Origin: a bacterium
Lineage (GTDB): Bacteria > UBP18 > UBA7526
DNA: 57,498 nucleotides
Assembly (NCBI GenBank): GCA_030615855.1
Contig: JAUWYL010000005.1
Location: 1 to 57,498, forward strand
Direction: 5' to 3'
The position numbers were made by a program, and so were the translations under genes. Below the pieces are notes generated by a model. The model was not told the origin of the DNA, did no database searches, and saw only the letters and a program-made list of their open reading frames with translations. Positions 41,800-51,712 of this stretch are shown piece after piece (position 1 is the first letter of the stretch; every line of letters begins with the position of its first letter).

Positions 41800-43181
41800 A
41801 AGTCTTAAAGAGCGGCACTAAAGAGGCTAAAAGAAGGATTGAAAGGATACTGAACCGCAAGACCCTTCTGGAAGATAAAAGATTAGAGAAAAAGGTCAGA
41901 GAAATCATTGAAGATGTACGAAAGAAAGGCAATAAGGCCCTCTTAAGATATACTAAGAAGTTCGATGGAGTCTCTCTTTCTTCTAAAAGATTAAGGGTCA
42001 GTAGAAAAGAGATTGAAGAAGCAAAAAGATTAGTAAATAGAGATTTTATAGAGGCATTAAAGAAGGCCTATCAGAATATCAGAAGATATCACGAAAAACA
42101 ACTTCCCAAATCCTTTAAGATTTCTTCTCGAGAAGGAGTGATTTTAGAGGAAAGATACCAGCCAATAAAGAGGGTGGGCCTCTATATTCCGGGAGGAAGG
42201 GCCCCCTATCCCTCAACTGTCCTAATGGCTGGCGTTCCTGCTGAGATAGCAGGAGTAAAAAAGATTATTATGGTTTCTCCCCCTCAAAGGGATGGGAGAT
42301 TAAGTCCCTACATTTTAATGGCAGCGGATTTAGTAGGAATAGGCGAAATCTATAGAGCGGGAGGAGCCCAGGCCATTGCTGCTTTGGCCTATGGTACAGA
42401 GACCATTCCCAAGGTAGACAAGATCGTCGGTCCAGGAAATATCTACGTTACCTTGGCAAAGAAGTTGGTTTATGGTGAGGTAGACATCGATATGCTCGCT
42501 GGGCCAAGTGAGATATTAATCTTGGCAGATGAGAGTGCTAATCCTTCATTTATCGCATCTGATCTAATTGCACAGGCAGAACATGATAAACTATCCTGGC
42601 CCCTCCTTATCTCTACTTCTTTAAGATTAGCCCGAAAAGTAGAGCAGGAGATTAGAAAGCAGGTTAAATCTCTGAAGCGGGGCGAGATAATCAATGCTTC
42701 CTTAAAGAATAATGGAGCCTTAATTATTACTAAAAACTTGAAGGAAGCAATCAATCTTGTCAATGAGATTGCACCAGAACACCTGGAGATTATGACCAGA
42801 AATCCAGGACAAGTAGCGAAGAAGATTAGAAATGCTGGTGCTATATTCCTGGGTCCTTATTCTAGTGAGTCAGTGGGAGACTATATCGCTGGACCAAGTC
42901 ACATCCTGCCTACCAGTGGGACAGCGAGATTCTATTCTCCTTTAGGAGTGAGGGATTTCATGAAGTCTTCCCACATTATCTCTTATTCTAAAGAAGCCCT
43001 AAAAAGAGAGGCGAAAGAGATTATAGAACTTGCCCGAAGAGAAGGCCTGGATGCCCACGCTCAAGCAGTAAAGATTAGACTGCAACCGCAGAGAACACCA
43101 AATTATCGTAAAAAGCGCAAAAAATCTTCGCGGACTTCGCGGACTTTTAGCGGCCTTAGCGGTTGCAAGGGAGGAGATTAA
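41796..43181 (+). CDS. hisD: histidinol dehydrogenase
   Basis: The protein has 461 residues. It oxidises histidinol to histidine in two NAD-dependent steps. Motifs are [20 protein letters not shown] near residue 125-145, [30 protein letters not shown] split near 187-215, [14 protein letters not shown] near 230-243, [10 protein letters not shown] near 258-267, and [23 protein letters not shown] split near 350-375. The zinc and catalytic residues appear intact. The natural end would be near residue 428 ([10 protein letters not shown]). The final 33 residues, basic and serine-rich, are translated from an inverted repeat (43081-43167). This extension is odd but probably harmless. Confidence 0.93.
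   Translation: MKVLKSGTKEAKRRIERILNRKTLLEDKRLEKKVREIIEDVRKKGNKALLRYTKKFDGVSLSSKRLRVSRKEIEEAKRLVNRDFIEALKKAYQNIRRYHEKQLPKSFKISSREGVILEERYQPIKRVGLYIPGGRAPYPSTVLMAGVPAEIAGVKKIIMVSPPQRDGRLSPYILMAADLVGIGEIYRAGGAQAIAALAYGTETIPKVDKIVGPGNIYVTLAKKLVYGEVDIDMLAGPSEILILADESANPSFIASDLIAQAEHDKLSWPLLISTSLRLARKVEQEIRKQVKSLKRGEIINASLKNNGALIITKNLKEAINLVNEIAPEHLEIMTRNPGQVAKKIRNAGAIFLGPYSSESVGDYIAGPSHILPTSGTARFYSPLGVRDFMKSSHIISYSKEALKREAKEIIELARREGLDAHAQAVKIRLQPQRTPNYRKKRKKSSRTSRTFSGLSGCKGGD
43081..43167. repeat. inverted repeat embedded in the 3' end of hisD
   Basis: TGCAACCGC at 43081-43089 and GCGGTTGCA at 43159-43167 are perfect complements and enclose GCGGACTT-type direct repeats. The element is translated as the hisD tail, and GGGAGGAG right after it serves hisB. 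Confidence 0.75.
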
Positions 43182-43182
43182 A

Positions 43183-43806
43183 ATGGCAAAGAGAATGGCA
43201 GAGGTGAAGAGAAAGACGAAAGAGACAGATGTTAGATTGAAACTCAATCTCGATGGAGAAGGAAAGTGTAAGGTGAAGACCGGTATCGGGTTACTGGACC
43301 ATATGTTGGAACTCTTTGCCTTTCACGGCTTATTCGATTTGGAGATTGAGGCAAAAGGGGACCTGCAGGTTGACATCCACCATACTAATGAGGATATCGG
43401 CATTGTTTTAGGTCAGGCGTTTAAGGACGCTCTGGGCGATAAAAAGGGAATAAAGAGATTCGGTTCTGCTTCGGTCCCCATGGAAGACGTATTAGCCCAG
43501 GTGACTTTAGACATAAGCGGTAGAAGCCATTTTCAAAGTGAACTCGAATCTGCTGCACCAATCGCAAACGAAGAAGATATAAAATATTCTAAACAAGATT
43601 TTGACCATTTCTGGGAAGCGTTTGCCAAACACGCCGGGATTAATCTGATTATTGAGAAACCAAAGCTTTTTCCATCGGCGCATGGGCCTGACATCCATAC
43701 ACTATTAGAACCTGTCTTTAAAGGCCTTGGTCTTGCCCTGCGTCAGGCTGTGGAGATTGACCCCCGCAGAAAAGATGTACCTTCTACAAAGGGCATTATT
43801 GATTAG
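43183..43806 (+). CDS. hisB: imidazoleglycerol-phosphate dehydratase, divergent C-terminal half
   Basis: The protein has 207 residues. The first half is orthodox: RKTKETDVRLKLNLDGEG, TGIGLLDHMLELFAFHG and DIHHTNEDIGIVLGQA carry the first metal histidines. VPMEDVLAQVTLDISGR also fits. The second half departs from the family. The usual TLHI...NxHHxxE region reads INLIIEKPKLFP...DIHTLLEPVFKG, so one histidine of the late HH pair is threonine and the earlier histidine is isoleucine. The ending PSTKGIID is normal. Codon use in this half (CGT, CGC, GCG, CAA) also differs from the neighbours. It may be a divergent functional form, or partly transferred. Confidence 0.82.
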   Translation: MAKRMAEVKRKTKETDVRLKLNLDGEGKCKVKTGIGLLDHMLELFAFHGLFDLEIEAKGDLQVDIHHTNEDIGIVLGQAFKDALGDKKGIKRFGSASVPMEDVLAQVTLDISGRSHFQSELESAAPIANEEDIKYSKQDFDHFWEAFAKHAGINLIIEKPKLFPSAHGPDIHTLLEPVFKGLGLALRQAVEIDPRRKDVPSTKGIID

Positions 43807-43867
43807 TAATCAAACTGTTAACTGGTTACTGTTAACTGGTTACTGACCGAACGATAGTGAGGTCACC
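43807..43867 (+). repeat. CTGTTAACTGGTTA repeat with CCGAACG...GAGG leader
   Basis: Two CTGTTAACTGGTTA units are followed by CCGAACGATAGTGAGGTCACC directly before the hisA ATG, where GAGG is the ribosome binding site. It is the same composite as at 154-208 and 46273-46381. Confidence 0.7.
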
Positions 43868-44593
43868 ATGCTTATCATACCAGCCATCGATCTTATCGAA
43901 GGAAGATGTGTAAGATTACGAGAGGGCAGGTTATCCTCTGAAGAAGTCTATTCTAAAGAGCCGGTTGCCGTAGCCGAATTGTGGGAACTGAAAGGAGCAG
44001 AAAGATTACACATCGTTGACTTAGACGGTGCCTTTGAAGGAGAACCCCAGAACCTAAAAATAGTCAAAAGAATTGCTAAAGGTGTTAAAATCCCCATCCA
44101 GTTCGGGGGCGGAGTAAGAAGTCTAAAGACCATCAGAGAGGTTCTGGATTGTGGTGTGGAATATGTGATCTTAGGAACTACTGCCATCTCCCAACCAGAA
44201 TTCGTTAAAAGAGCAATAAAGAAATTCGGGAAGAGGATAATGGTGAGCATCGATGCCTCTAATCTAAAGGTTAGAGTCCGAGGATGGGAGAAGAAAACCA
44301 GAAAGACCGCCCCCATCTTAGCCAAAGAGATAGCAAAATTAGGAGTAAAGAGTATTATCTTCACTGATATAAAGAGGGACGGAGCTTTAAGAGGGCCGAA
44401 CATCTTCCAGATTAAGAAGATGCTAAAAGCAGTAGATATTTCCTTAATAATCTCCGGGGGGATCTCTTCTTTAGAAGACATAAAGAAATTAAAACCCCTA
44501 GAGAAGAAAGGCCTATCTGGGGTCATTGTGGGCAAGGCCCTCTATACTGGCAGAGTAGATTTAGAAAAAGCCATTGAAATAGGTAATCGGTGA
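43868..44593 (+). CDS. hisA: phosphoribosylformimino-AICAR ribotide isomerase
   Basis: The protein has 241 residues. IPAIDLIEGRCVRLREG opens the barrel with the catalytic aspartate, IVDLDGAFEG and IQFGGGVRSLKT follow, and IIFTDIKRDGALRGPN holds the second catalytic aspartate. LIISGGISSLEDIK and VIVGKALYTGR give the phosphate-binding loops. It performs the isomerisation step of histidine synthesis. HisH and HisF, which normally flank HisA, are not in this window. The ATG follows the repeat-derived GAGG. Confidence 0.93.
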   Translation: MLIIPAIDLIEGRCVRLREGRLSSEEVYSKEPVAVAELWELKGAERLHIVDLDGAFEGEPQNLKIVKRIAKGVKIPIQFGGGVRSLKTIREVLDCGVEYVILGTTAISQPEFVKRAIKKFGKRIMVSIDASNLKVRVRGWEKKTRKTAPILAKEIAKLGVKSIIFTDIKRDGALRGPNIFQIKKMLKAVDISLIISGGISSLEDIKKLKPLEKKGLSGVIVGKALYTGRVDLEKAIEIGNR

Positions 44594-44712
44594 ACAGTGA
44601 TCGGTTATCTGGACTCAATTTCTAATTCCTAATTCCCCCCGAAGGAAAGCCTTCGGCTTCCTACGGGGCAGGCAATTTCCAATAACTTATTAACTACCAT
44701 TGGGGGGCAATA
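44594..44712. repeat. spacer with CCGAAGG/CCTACGG hairpin
   Basis: TTTCTAATTCCTAATTCC units lead to a GC-rich hairpin repeat (CCCCGAAGGAAAGCC...TTCCTACGGGGCAGGC, about 44637-44674) and AATTTCCAATAAC. A GGGGGG run lies just before the hisI ATG. Confidence 0.6.
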
Positions 44713-45129
44713 ATGAAAAGACTACTTGAGAGATTGAAGTTCGATGAGAAGGGTCTCATCCCGGTCATCATTCAGGATGTTGATACCAATGAGGTCTTGA
44801 TGCTCGCCTATATGAATGAGGAGGCCTTCATCATGACTATGGAGACCGGGAAGACCCACTTTTGGAGCCGATCAAGAGAGAAATTATGGCTAAAGGGCGA
44901 GGAATCAGGAAACTATCAGCAAGTAGAGGATGTCTACTTTGACTGCGATGCAGATACCCTTTTGATTAAGGTGCGCCAGGTAAGAGGCGCCTGCCACAAG
45001 GGCTACTGGTCCTGCTTCTATCGCCAGATGAAGAAGGAAGGAGAGGTAAAGATAGTGGGAAAGAAGGTCTTTGAGCCTAGCAAGGTCTATGGCCCGAAGG
45101 AGACCATGAGAAGACCTACGAAGCCTTAA
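44713..45129 (+). CDS. hisI: phosphoribosyl-AMP cyclohydrolase
   Basis: The protein has 138 residues, the single-domain form without the HisE pyrophosphohydrolase. [23 protein letters not shown] near residue 17, [17 protein letters not shown] near 47, and [15 protein letters not shown] near 76 carry the metal-binding CDxD motif. [12 protein letters not shown] provides the later zinc cysteines. It opens the purine ring in histidine synthesis. The tail after residue 110 is longer than usual. A separate hisE would be needed elsewhere. Confidence 0.93.
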   Translation: MKRLLERLKFDEKGLIPVIIQDVDTNEVLMLAYMNEEAFIMTMETGKTHFWSRSREKLWLKGEESGNYQQVEDVYFDCDADTLLIKVRQVRGACHKGYWSCFYRQMKKEGEVKIVGKKVFEPSKVYGPKETMRRPTKP

Positions 45130-45261
45130 AGCGAAGCAAGAAGTAATAAAGTAGGAGAGCAGAAGAGAAGAAAAGTAGGAACTGAAAGAGACAAAGCCAA
45201 AAGAGAAATACTTTCTTACTTTCCTACTTTGATACTTTCTTACTCCGAACGAAGTGAGGTA
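45130..45261. repeat. AAAGTAGGA/CTTTCTTACT inverted repeat with CCGAACG...GAGG leader
   Basis: AAAGTAGGAGAGCAGAAG and AAAAGTAGGAAC on the left are mirrored by CTTTCTTACTTTCCTACTTT on the right. CTCCGAACGAAGTGAGGT then supplies the trpD ribosome binding site. It is closely related to 13394-13491. Confidence 0.7.
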
Positions 45262-45264
45262 AAG

Positions 45265-46272
45265 ATGATCAAAGAAGCGATTGGTAAACTCATTGAGAAG
45301 AAGGATCTGACCCGGAAAGAGATGGTCGGGGTGATGAACGAGATCATGACCGGAAATGCCACTCCCTCCCAGATAGGAGGGTTTCTAACCGCCCTGAGGC
45401 TAAAAGGGGAGACAGTGGAGGAGATTACCGGAGCGGCCCTGGTCATGAGAGAAAAGGTGACCAAGATAAGGGTGAAGAAGGAACCCATAGTTGATACCTG
45501 TGGAACAGGAGGAGACCTCCCCAATACCTTCAATATCTCAACCATCGCCGCCTTTGTTGTTGCGGGATGTGGTCTGGCGGTGGCAAAGCATGGGAATCGA
45601 GCAGTATCCAGTCAATGTGGAAGTGCCGATCTTCTAGAAGGATTGGGGGTCAACCTCGATGTCGAAGTAGAAACTGTTGAGAGATGTATTGAAGAGATTG
45701 GAATTGGTTTCTTGTTTGCTCCCCTTTTGCATGGGGCAATGAAGTATGCTATTGGGCCTAGGAGGGAGATGGGAATCCGGACGATATTCAATATCCTGGG
45801 ACCCTTGACCAATCCAGCAGGTGCCCAGGTTCAGGTCTTAGGAGTCTATAGTGACAAACTCACCCAGACCATTGCTGGAGTATTGAAAAACTTAGATTCT
45901 AAGCATGCCTTTGTAGTTCATGGTGAGGATGGATTGGATGAGATTACCACCACCTCTCCTACTAAAGTCTCTGAATTAAAAGAGGGGAAGGTCACCACCT
46001 ACTCCATTAAGCCAGAGGACTTTGGTATAAAAAAAGCAAAGTTGGATAATATCTCGGGAGGGAATGTTCCCCATAATGTGAAGATTGCCCATGATGTTCT
46101 GGAGGGAAAGAAAGGGCCTCAGGGGGACATCGTTCTTCTAAATGCCTCTGCGGCCATCGTTGCTGGTAACAAGGCAAAAGATTTAAAAGAGGGGATTAAA
46201 TTGGCAGAGGAAGCCATTGACTCTGGACGGGCAAAGGAGAAGCTAGAACTACTTAAGAAATATTCTAAATAG
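45265..46272 (+). CDS. trpD: anthranilate phosphoribosyltransferase
   Basis: The protein has 335 residues from the ATG at 45265, which follows GTGAGGTAAAG. The longer frame begins in the repeat. [18 protein letters not shown] near residue 32, [18 protein letters not shown] near 76 (the PRPP-binding glycine loop), [19 protein letters not shown] near 105-123, and [12 protein letters not shown] near 175 are all present. It joins anthranilate to PRPP in tryptophan synthesis. TrpE and TrpG are absent from the window. Confidence 0.94.
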   Translation: MIKEAIGKLIEKKDLTRKEMVGVMNEIMTGNATPSQIGGFLTALRLKGETVEEITGAALVMREKVTKIRVKKEPIVDTCGTGGDLPNTFNISTIAAFVVAGCGLAVAKHGNRAVSSQCGSADLLEGLGVNLDVEVETVERCIEEIGIGFLFAPLLHGAMKYAIGPRREMGIRTIFNILGPLTNPAGAQVQVLGVYSDKLTQTIAGVLKNLDSKHAFVVHGEDGLDEITTTSPTKVSELKEGKVTTYSIKPEDFGIKKAKLDNISGGNVPHNVKIAHDVLEGKKGPQGDIVLLNASAAIVAGNKAKDLKEGIKLAEEAIDSGRAKEKLELLKKYSK

Positions 46273-46381
46273 TGATCGGTGGAATAGAGGTTTACAGTAA
46301 CCAGCGAACAGTAACCAGTCTTTTCTATTCACTTCACTGTAAACTGGTTACTGGTTACTATCCGAGCAAAGCGAGGGTGAA
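46273..46381. repeat. inverted TTTACAGTAACCAG/CTGGTTACTG spacer with GAGGG leader
   Basis: GTTTACAGTAACCAGCGAAC on the left is complementary to GTAAACTGGTTACTGG on the right. CCGAGCAAAGCGAGGGTGAA then leads into trpC, and GAGGG acts as the ribosome binding site. Confidence 0.7.
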
Positions 46382-47167
46382 ATGGTTGGAGAACTGGAAA
46401 GCATCATCGCCTACAAAAGAAAAGAGATAGAGAGAGACAAAATAAAGATGCCTTTGGAAACCCTGAAGTCTAAGATCACTGATTTACCTCCTACAAGGGA
46501 CTTTAAAGAGACCATATCAAAGGAGGGCCTGAACCTCATTGCTGAGATAAAGAGGGCCTCCCCCTCTAAAGGAGTAATTAGAAGAGAGTTCAATCCAGTA
46601 GAGATTGCCAAGATCTACCAGGAGTCTGGAGCAAGCGCCATCTCTGTCTTGACCACAGAAAAGTTCTTCTATGGAAGCCTGGACTTTCTTTCTCAAGTAA
46701 AGGAAGTGACCACCATTCCCATCTTACAGAAGGACTTCATTGTCGATGAGTATCAGATATATCAGGCGAGAGCAAATAAGGCAGATGCCATACTTTTGAT
46801 TGCTTCTATTCTGGTTGAAGCCCAGATAAATAGCTTCTTAGAATGTGCCCATGGCCTGGGATTGGATTGTCTGGTAGAGGTCCATACCAAAGAGGAACTA
46901 GGCAAGGTCTTGGCTACCAAGGCCCAGATCATTGGGATCAATAATCGAGACCTGATGACCCTGACTACTGATTTATCTACTACTCTGACCCTAAGCAAAT
47001 TAGTTCCTAAGGATAGAATATTGGTGAGTGAGAGCGGCATCGAGACCCAGGAGGATGTGAAGAGACTTCAAGAGTGTGGAGCGAAGGCTATCTTGGTCGG
47101 AGAGTCCCTGATGCGCGCCCCAGACATCAGCGCCAAAATGAAGGAACTTTTAGGAAAGACCAAGTGA
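46382..47167 (+). CDS. trpC: indole-3-glycerol phosphate synthase
   Basis: The protein has 261 residues. LIAEIKRASPSKGVI near residue 51 holds the catalytic lysine, SAISVLTTEKFFYGSLDFL near 85, PILQKDFIVDEYQI near 115-128, LVEVHTKEEL near 160, IGINNRDL near 182 and LVSESGI near 213 follow in the standard order. It closes the indole ring in tryptophan synthesis. The stop overlaps the GTG start of trpF (GTGA). GAGGGTGAA lies just before the ATG. Confidence 0.95.
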   Translation: MVGELESIIAYKRKEIERDKIKMPLETLKSKITDLPPTRDFKETISKEGLNLIAEIKRASPSKGVIRREFNPVEIAKIYQESGASAISVLTTEKFFYGSLDFLSQVKEVTTIPILQKDFIVDEYQIYQARANKADAILLIASILVEAQINSFLECAHGLGLDCLVEVHTKEELGKVLATKAQIIGINNRDLMTLTTDLSTTLTLSKLVPKDRILVSESGIETQEDVKRLQECGAKAILVGESLMRAPDISAKMKELLGKTK

Positions 47168-47784
47168 CCTGGATTAAGATATGTGGGATTACCAATATTG
47201 AAGACGCTTTAAAGGTAGTCGAACTGGGAGCAGATGCTTTGGGGTTTGTCTTCTATGAGAAGAGCCCCCGTAAGACTACTAAAGAGAAGGCAAAAGAGAT
47301 TATTAGTTCCCTACCAAAAGAGGTAGTCAAGGTCGGTCTCTTTGTTGATGAGTTAGAGGAGAGGGTAAACGAGATTACTTCTTATTGCAACTTTGATATC
47401 TTACAGTTCCATGGAGATGAGACTCCAGATTACTGCAAGAAGTTTCCTCAGAAAATAATCAAGGCCTTTAGGATTAAGGATAAAGAAAGTTTAGTAAACA
47501 TTCCAAAGTATGAGGTAGATTATTATCTCTTAGACGCCTATAGCCAAGTCGCACCGGGAGGAACGGGAAGGACATTTAACTGGGAATTAGCAATAGAGGC
47601 TAAGAAGTTCGAAAGGCCAATCATCCTCTCTGGAGGATTGAACCCAGAGAATATCATAGAGGCCATAGAAAAAGTCTCACCCTTTGGAGTAGATGTCTCA
47701 AGTGGAGTAGAGTCATCCCCGGGCAAAAAGGACCATAAGAAGCTAAAAGAGTTCATTACTAAGGTGAAAGGTTTTGAAATATGA
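47164..47784 (+). CDS. trpF: phosphoribosylanthranilate isomerase
   Basis: The protein has 206 residues from the GTG at 47164, coupled to trpC. The longer frame reads through trpC in another frame. WIKICGITNIEDALKVVELGAD contains the catalytic cysteine, GFVFYEKSPR near residue 33, LQFHGDETPDYC near 78, LLDAYSQVAPGGTGRTFNW near 122-140 with the catalytic aspartate, ILSGGLNPENI near 155 and VDVSSGVES near 177. The isomerisation precedes the TrpC reaction. The TrpA and TrpB genes are not nearby. Confidence 0.94.
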   Translation: MTWIKICGITNIEDALKVVELGADALGFVFYEKSPRKTTKEKAKEIISSLPKEVVKVGLFVDELEERVNEITSYCNFDILQFHGDETPDYCKKFPQKIIKAFRIKDKESLVNIPKYEVDYYLLDAYSQVAPGGTGRTFNWELAIEAKKFERPIILSGGLNPENIIEAIEKVSPFGVDVSSGVESSPGKKDHKKLKEFITKVKGFEI

Positions 47785-47901
47785 ATCCCATTAGACCTTC
47801 CTAGGTCTGGAGGGATTAGGTCAAAGGCTTTTAAAATGAACCAAACGAAGTATCTCTTTTATTCATTTTTCCAGTGATAAAATAAAGAGGTCTAACGGGA
47901 T
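47785..47901. repeat. inverted-repeat element ending on the leuD start codon
   Basis: ATCCCATTAGACCT (47785-47798) is mirrored by AGGTCTAACGGGAT (47888-47901) with one mismatch. About 90 AT-rich bp lie between. The final AT of the right arm forms the first two bases of the leuD ATG. It belongs with 5508-5580 and 14601-14832. Confidence 0.75.
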
Positions 47902-48397
47902 GAAACTGAAAGGAAGAGCCCATAAATTTGGCAACGACGTAAATACAGACTATATCATTTCTGGAAGATATAAGTTCAAGACCTTAGATATGAGAGAGTT
48001 AGCCAAGCATGTTATGGAGGATTTAGACCCCAACTTCTACAAGAAGATTAAGAAAGGAGACTTCATCGTTGCCGGGAGGAACTTCGGCTGCGGCTCCTCA
48101 AGGGAGCAGGCTCCTCTAGCCATAAAGTATGCTAAAATCTCAGGTATAATTGCCAAATCATTTGCCCGCATATTCTATCGGAATGCCATAAACATCGGTC
48201 TTCCAGTGATGGAGTGCAATACGGACAGGATCAAAGAGGGCGATGAGTTAGAGGTTGATTTAGAGGAAGGAATAATCTATAATAAGAGTAGGAAAAAGAA
48301 GATAAAGTTCAAGCCCCTGTCAAGATTCATGATTGAGATATTAAAGGATGGGGGATTGGCCGCCCACTTCAAAAAATACGGCACATTTAAATTGTAA
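47900..48397 (+). CDS. leuD: 3-isopropylmalate dehydratase small subunit family
   Basis: The protein has 165 residues, the size of the LeuD-type small subunit. KFGNDVNTDYIISGRYK near residue 6, GDFIVAGRNFGCGSSREQAP near 52-71 with the substrate-binding GCGSSREQ motif, and IIAKSFARIFYRNAINIGLP near 82-101 are diagnostic. It partners with a LeuC-type large subunit that is not in this window. Depending on that partner it could act in leucine synthesis or as homoaconitase or aconitase-like. The following dehydrogenase leaves both options open. Confidence 0.85.
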   Translation: MKLKGRAHKFGNDVNTDYIISGRYKFKTLDMRELAKHVMEDLDPNFYKKIKKGDFIVAGRNFGCGSSREQAPLAIKYAKISGIIAKSFARIFYRNAINIGLPVMECNTDRIKEGDELEVDLEEGIIYNKSRKKKIKFKPLSRFMIEILKDGGLAAHFKKYGTFKL

Positions 48398-48409
48398 AGG
48401 AGAAAAAAA

Positions 48410-50772
<2,363 letters not shown>

Positions 50773-50774
50773 CC

Positions 50775-50803
50775 TTGACGTCTCAAGAGAAATAACATAT
50801 TAG
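50775..50803 (+). promoter_or_regulatory. promoter for the ArsR-type regulator
   Basis: TTGACG (50775-50780) and TATTAG (50798-50803) are spaced by exactly 17 bp. The start of transcription would lie just upstream of the palindrome at 50824-50833, so a repressor bound there could block it. Confidence 0.5.
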
Positions 50804-50823
50804 TTGTGTTTTAGATGGAACCA

Positions 50824-50833
50824 TTCGCGCGAA
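50824..50833. promoter_or_regulatory. palindrome TTCGCGCGAA, possible operator
   Basis: A perfect 10-bp palindrome inside the 17-bp block ACCATTCGCGCGAAAGG (50820-50836), which recurs at 51146-51162 behind the regulator gene. Its place just downstream of the putative -10 box fits autoregulation. Confidence 0.45.
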
Positions 50834-50852
50834 AGGGCCTATAGGAGGCGAT

Positions 50853-51131
50853 ATGAAAGATGCAGAGAGTTTATTAAAATCCGTAGCCAATAGAAAAAGG
50901 TTAACTATCCTTTGGCTATTGCGCCGGGAAGGTGAAAAATCAGTCAGTGAGATTGCCCAGAGAATAAAGCTTTCTTTCAAGAGCACTTCAAAGCACCTAT
51001 TAAGGCTGGAAAGAGCAGGATTCGTCATTCGAAGGCAAAAAAGCTTCTGGGGCTATTACTCTATTAGCGAACATATGCCGGAAAGGAACAGAGTTGTTTT
51101 GAGATTTTTGGAAAGGAATTTCTTTAAATAG
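50853..51131 (+). CDS. ArsR-type winged-helix regulator
   Basis: The protein has 92 residues, a minimal winged helix. SLLKSVANRKRLTILWLLRREG is the opening helix of ArsR proteins, SVSEIAQRIKLSFKSTSKHLLRLERAGFV gives helix-turn-helix and recognition helix, and RRQKSFWGYYSIS the wing. It has no cysteine pair, so metal sensing of the usual ArsR kind is unlikely. TAGGAGG lies just before the ATG. It has its own promoter and two palindromic sites on either side. No target gene can be named. Confidence 0.8.
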   Translation: MKDAESLLKSVANRKRLTILWLLRREGEKSVSEIAQRIKLSFKSTSKHLLRLERAGFVIRRQKSFWGYYSISEHMPERNRVVLRFLERNFFK

Positions 51132-51149
51132 TGTAAAATTATTCTACCA

Positions 51150-51159
51150 TTCGCGCGAA
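51150..51159. promoter_or_regulatory. second TTCGCGCGAA palindrome within a hairpin
   Basis: The same palindrome as at 50824-50833, here enclosed by ATTCTACC and GGTAGAAT arms (51141-51168), so that it can also fold as a hairpin at the end of the regulator transcript. Confidence 0.45.
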
Positions 51160-51187
51160 AGGTAGAATAGATGTTCTATGCTTGTGA

Positions 51188-51217
51188 TTGACAGGATAAG
51201 AGAAAGTGTGGTAGTAT
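51188..51217 (+). promoter_or_regulatory. promoter for the tRNA cluster
   Basis: A perfect TTGACA at 51188-51193 is followed after 18 bp by TAGTAT (51212-51217), with TATAAC overlapping. The tRNA-Lys gene begins 17 bp later. Confidence 0.55.
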
Positions 51218-51233
51218 AACATAGGTAATTTGC

Positions 51234-51309
51234 GGGCCGCTAGCTCATCAGGTAGAGCACCGCCCTTTTAAGGCGGGTGTGACAGGTTCGAGTCCTGTGC
51301 GGCCCACCA
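51234..51309 (+). tRNA. tRNA-Lys (anticodon TTT)
   Basis: A 76-nt cloverleaf: acceptor GGGCCGC pairs with GCGGCCC, the anticodon loop reads CTTTTAA with TTT, the T-loop is GGTTCGAGTCC, and a CCA end is encoded. Confidence 0.95.
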
Positions 51310-51315
51310 TAAAAT

Positions 51316-51392
51316 GTCCCCATCGTCTAGCCTGGTTAGGACACCAGGTTTTCAACCTGGCAGCAGGGGTTCAAATCCCCTTGGGGACACCA
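51316..51392 (+). tRNA. tRNA-Glu (anticodon TTC)
   Basis: A 77-nt cloverleaf: acceptor GTCCCCA pairs with TGGGGAC, the anticodon arm is CCAGG-TTTTCAA-CCTGG with TTC, the T-loop is GGGTTCAAATCCC, and CCA is encoded. Confidence 0.95.
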
Positions 51393-51462
51393 ACCTACGC
51401 CAAGGCTTCGGTTGGCAGGCCAGTAAAAGGGCTTGCCCGCCGTAGCTTTAGCGAAGGCGGGC
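51393..51462. repeat. GC-rich dispersed hairpins between tRNA genes
   Basis: CCTACGCCAAGGCTTCGG..TTGGCAGG (about 51393-51419) is one hairpin. GCCCGCCGTAGC with TTTA loop and GCGAAGGCGGGC (51435-51462) is the second, and its right arm overlaps the first four bases of tRNA-Val. Confidence 0.7.
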
Positions 51463-51533
51463 GCTTAGTTCAGAGGAAGAACGCTTCCCTTACAAGGAAG
51501 AGGTCGTAGGTTCAAGTCCTACAGCGCCCACCA
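51459..51533 (+). tRNA. tRNA-Val (anticodon TAC)
   Basis: A 75-nt cloverleaf: acceptor GGGCGCT pairs with AGCGCCC, the anticodon arm is CTTCC-CTTACAA-GGAAG with TAC, the T-loop is GGTTCAAGTCC, and CCA is encoded. Its 5' end coincides with the end of a dispersed hairpin. Confidence 0.95.
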
Positions 51534-51578
51534 AAATGCGAATAATTGTGAATATAAAATGGGAATAATAAACTGGGA

Positions 51579-51623
51579 CGCGAATACTCGCGAATTTATT
51601 CGCGTAGTTTCGCGGTTTTTTTT
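51579..51623 (+). terminator. terminator of the tRNA cluster
   Basis: Two nested 6-bp stems CGCGAA/TTCGCG (outer 51579-51584 with 51609-51614, inner 51589-51594 with 51599-51604) are closed by a TTTA loop and followed by eight T residues (51616-51623). Confidence 0.7.
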
Positions 51624-51648
51624 AGATTCGCGTTGCTTTCCGCCAAAT

Positions 51649-51681
51649 CCGTCCGACCGTCCGGAAGAGACGGACGGACGG
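51649..51681. repeat. CCGTCCG hairpin repeat
   Basis: CCGTCCGACCGTC (51649-51661) pairs with GACGGACGGACGG (51669-51681) with one mismatch. The following GAGCGGAGCGAAG leads into the next gene. Confidence 0.65.
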
Positions 51682-51712
51682 AGCGGACAGGCGTGTCTGA
51701 GCGGAGCGAAGA

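Noticed and set aside
45130-46381. trp leader peptide or attenuator before trpD or trpC
   Set aside because: No short frame with clustered tryptophan codons is present; the sequence is explained by inverted repeats shared with other loci.
51541-51712. Prophage or integrative element attachment site downstream of the tRNA genes
   Set aside because: No integrase gene and no direct repeat of a tRNA 3' end were found in the window.
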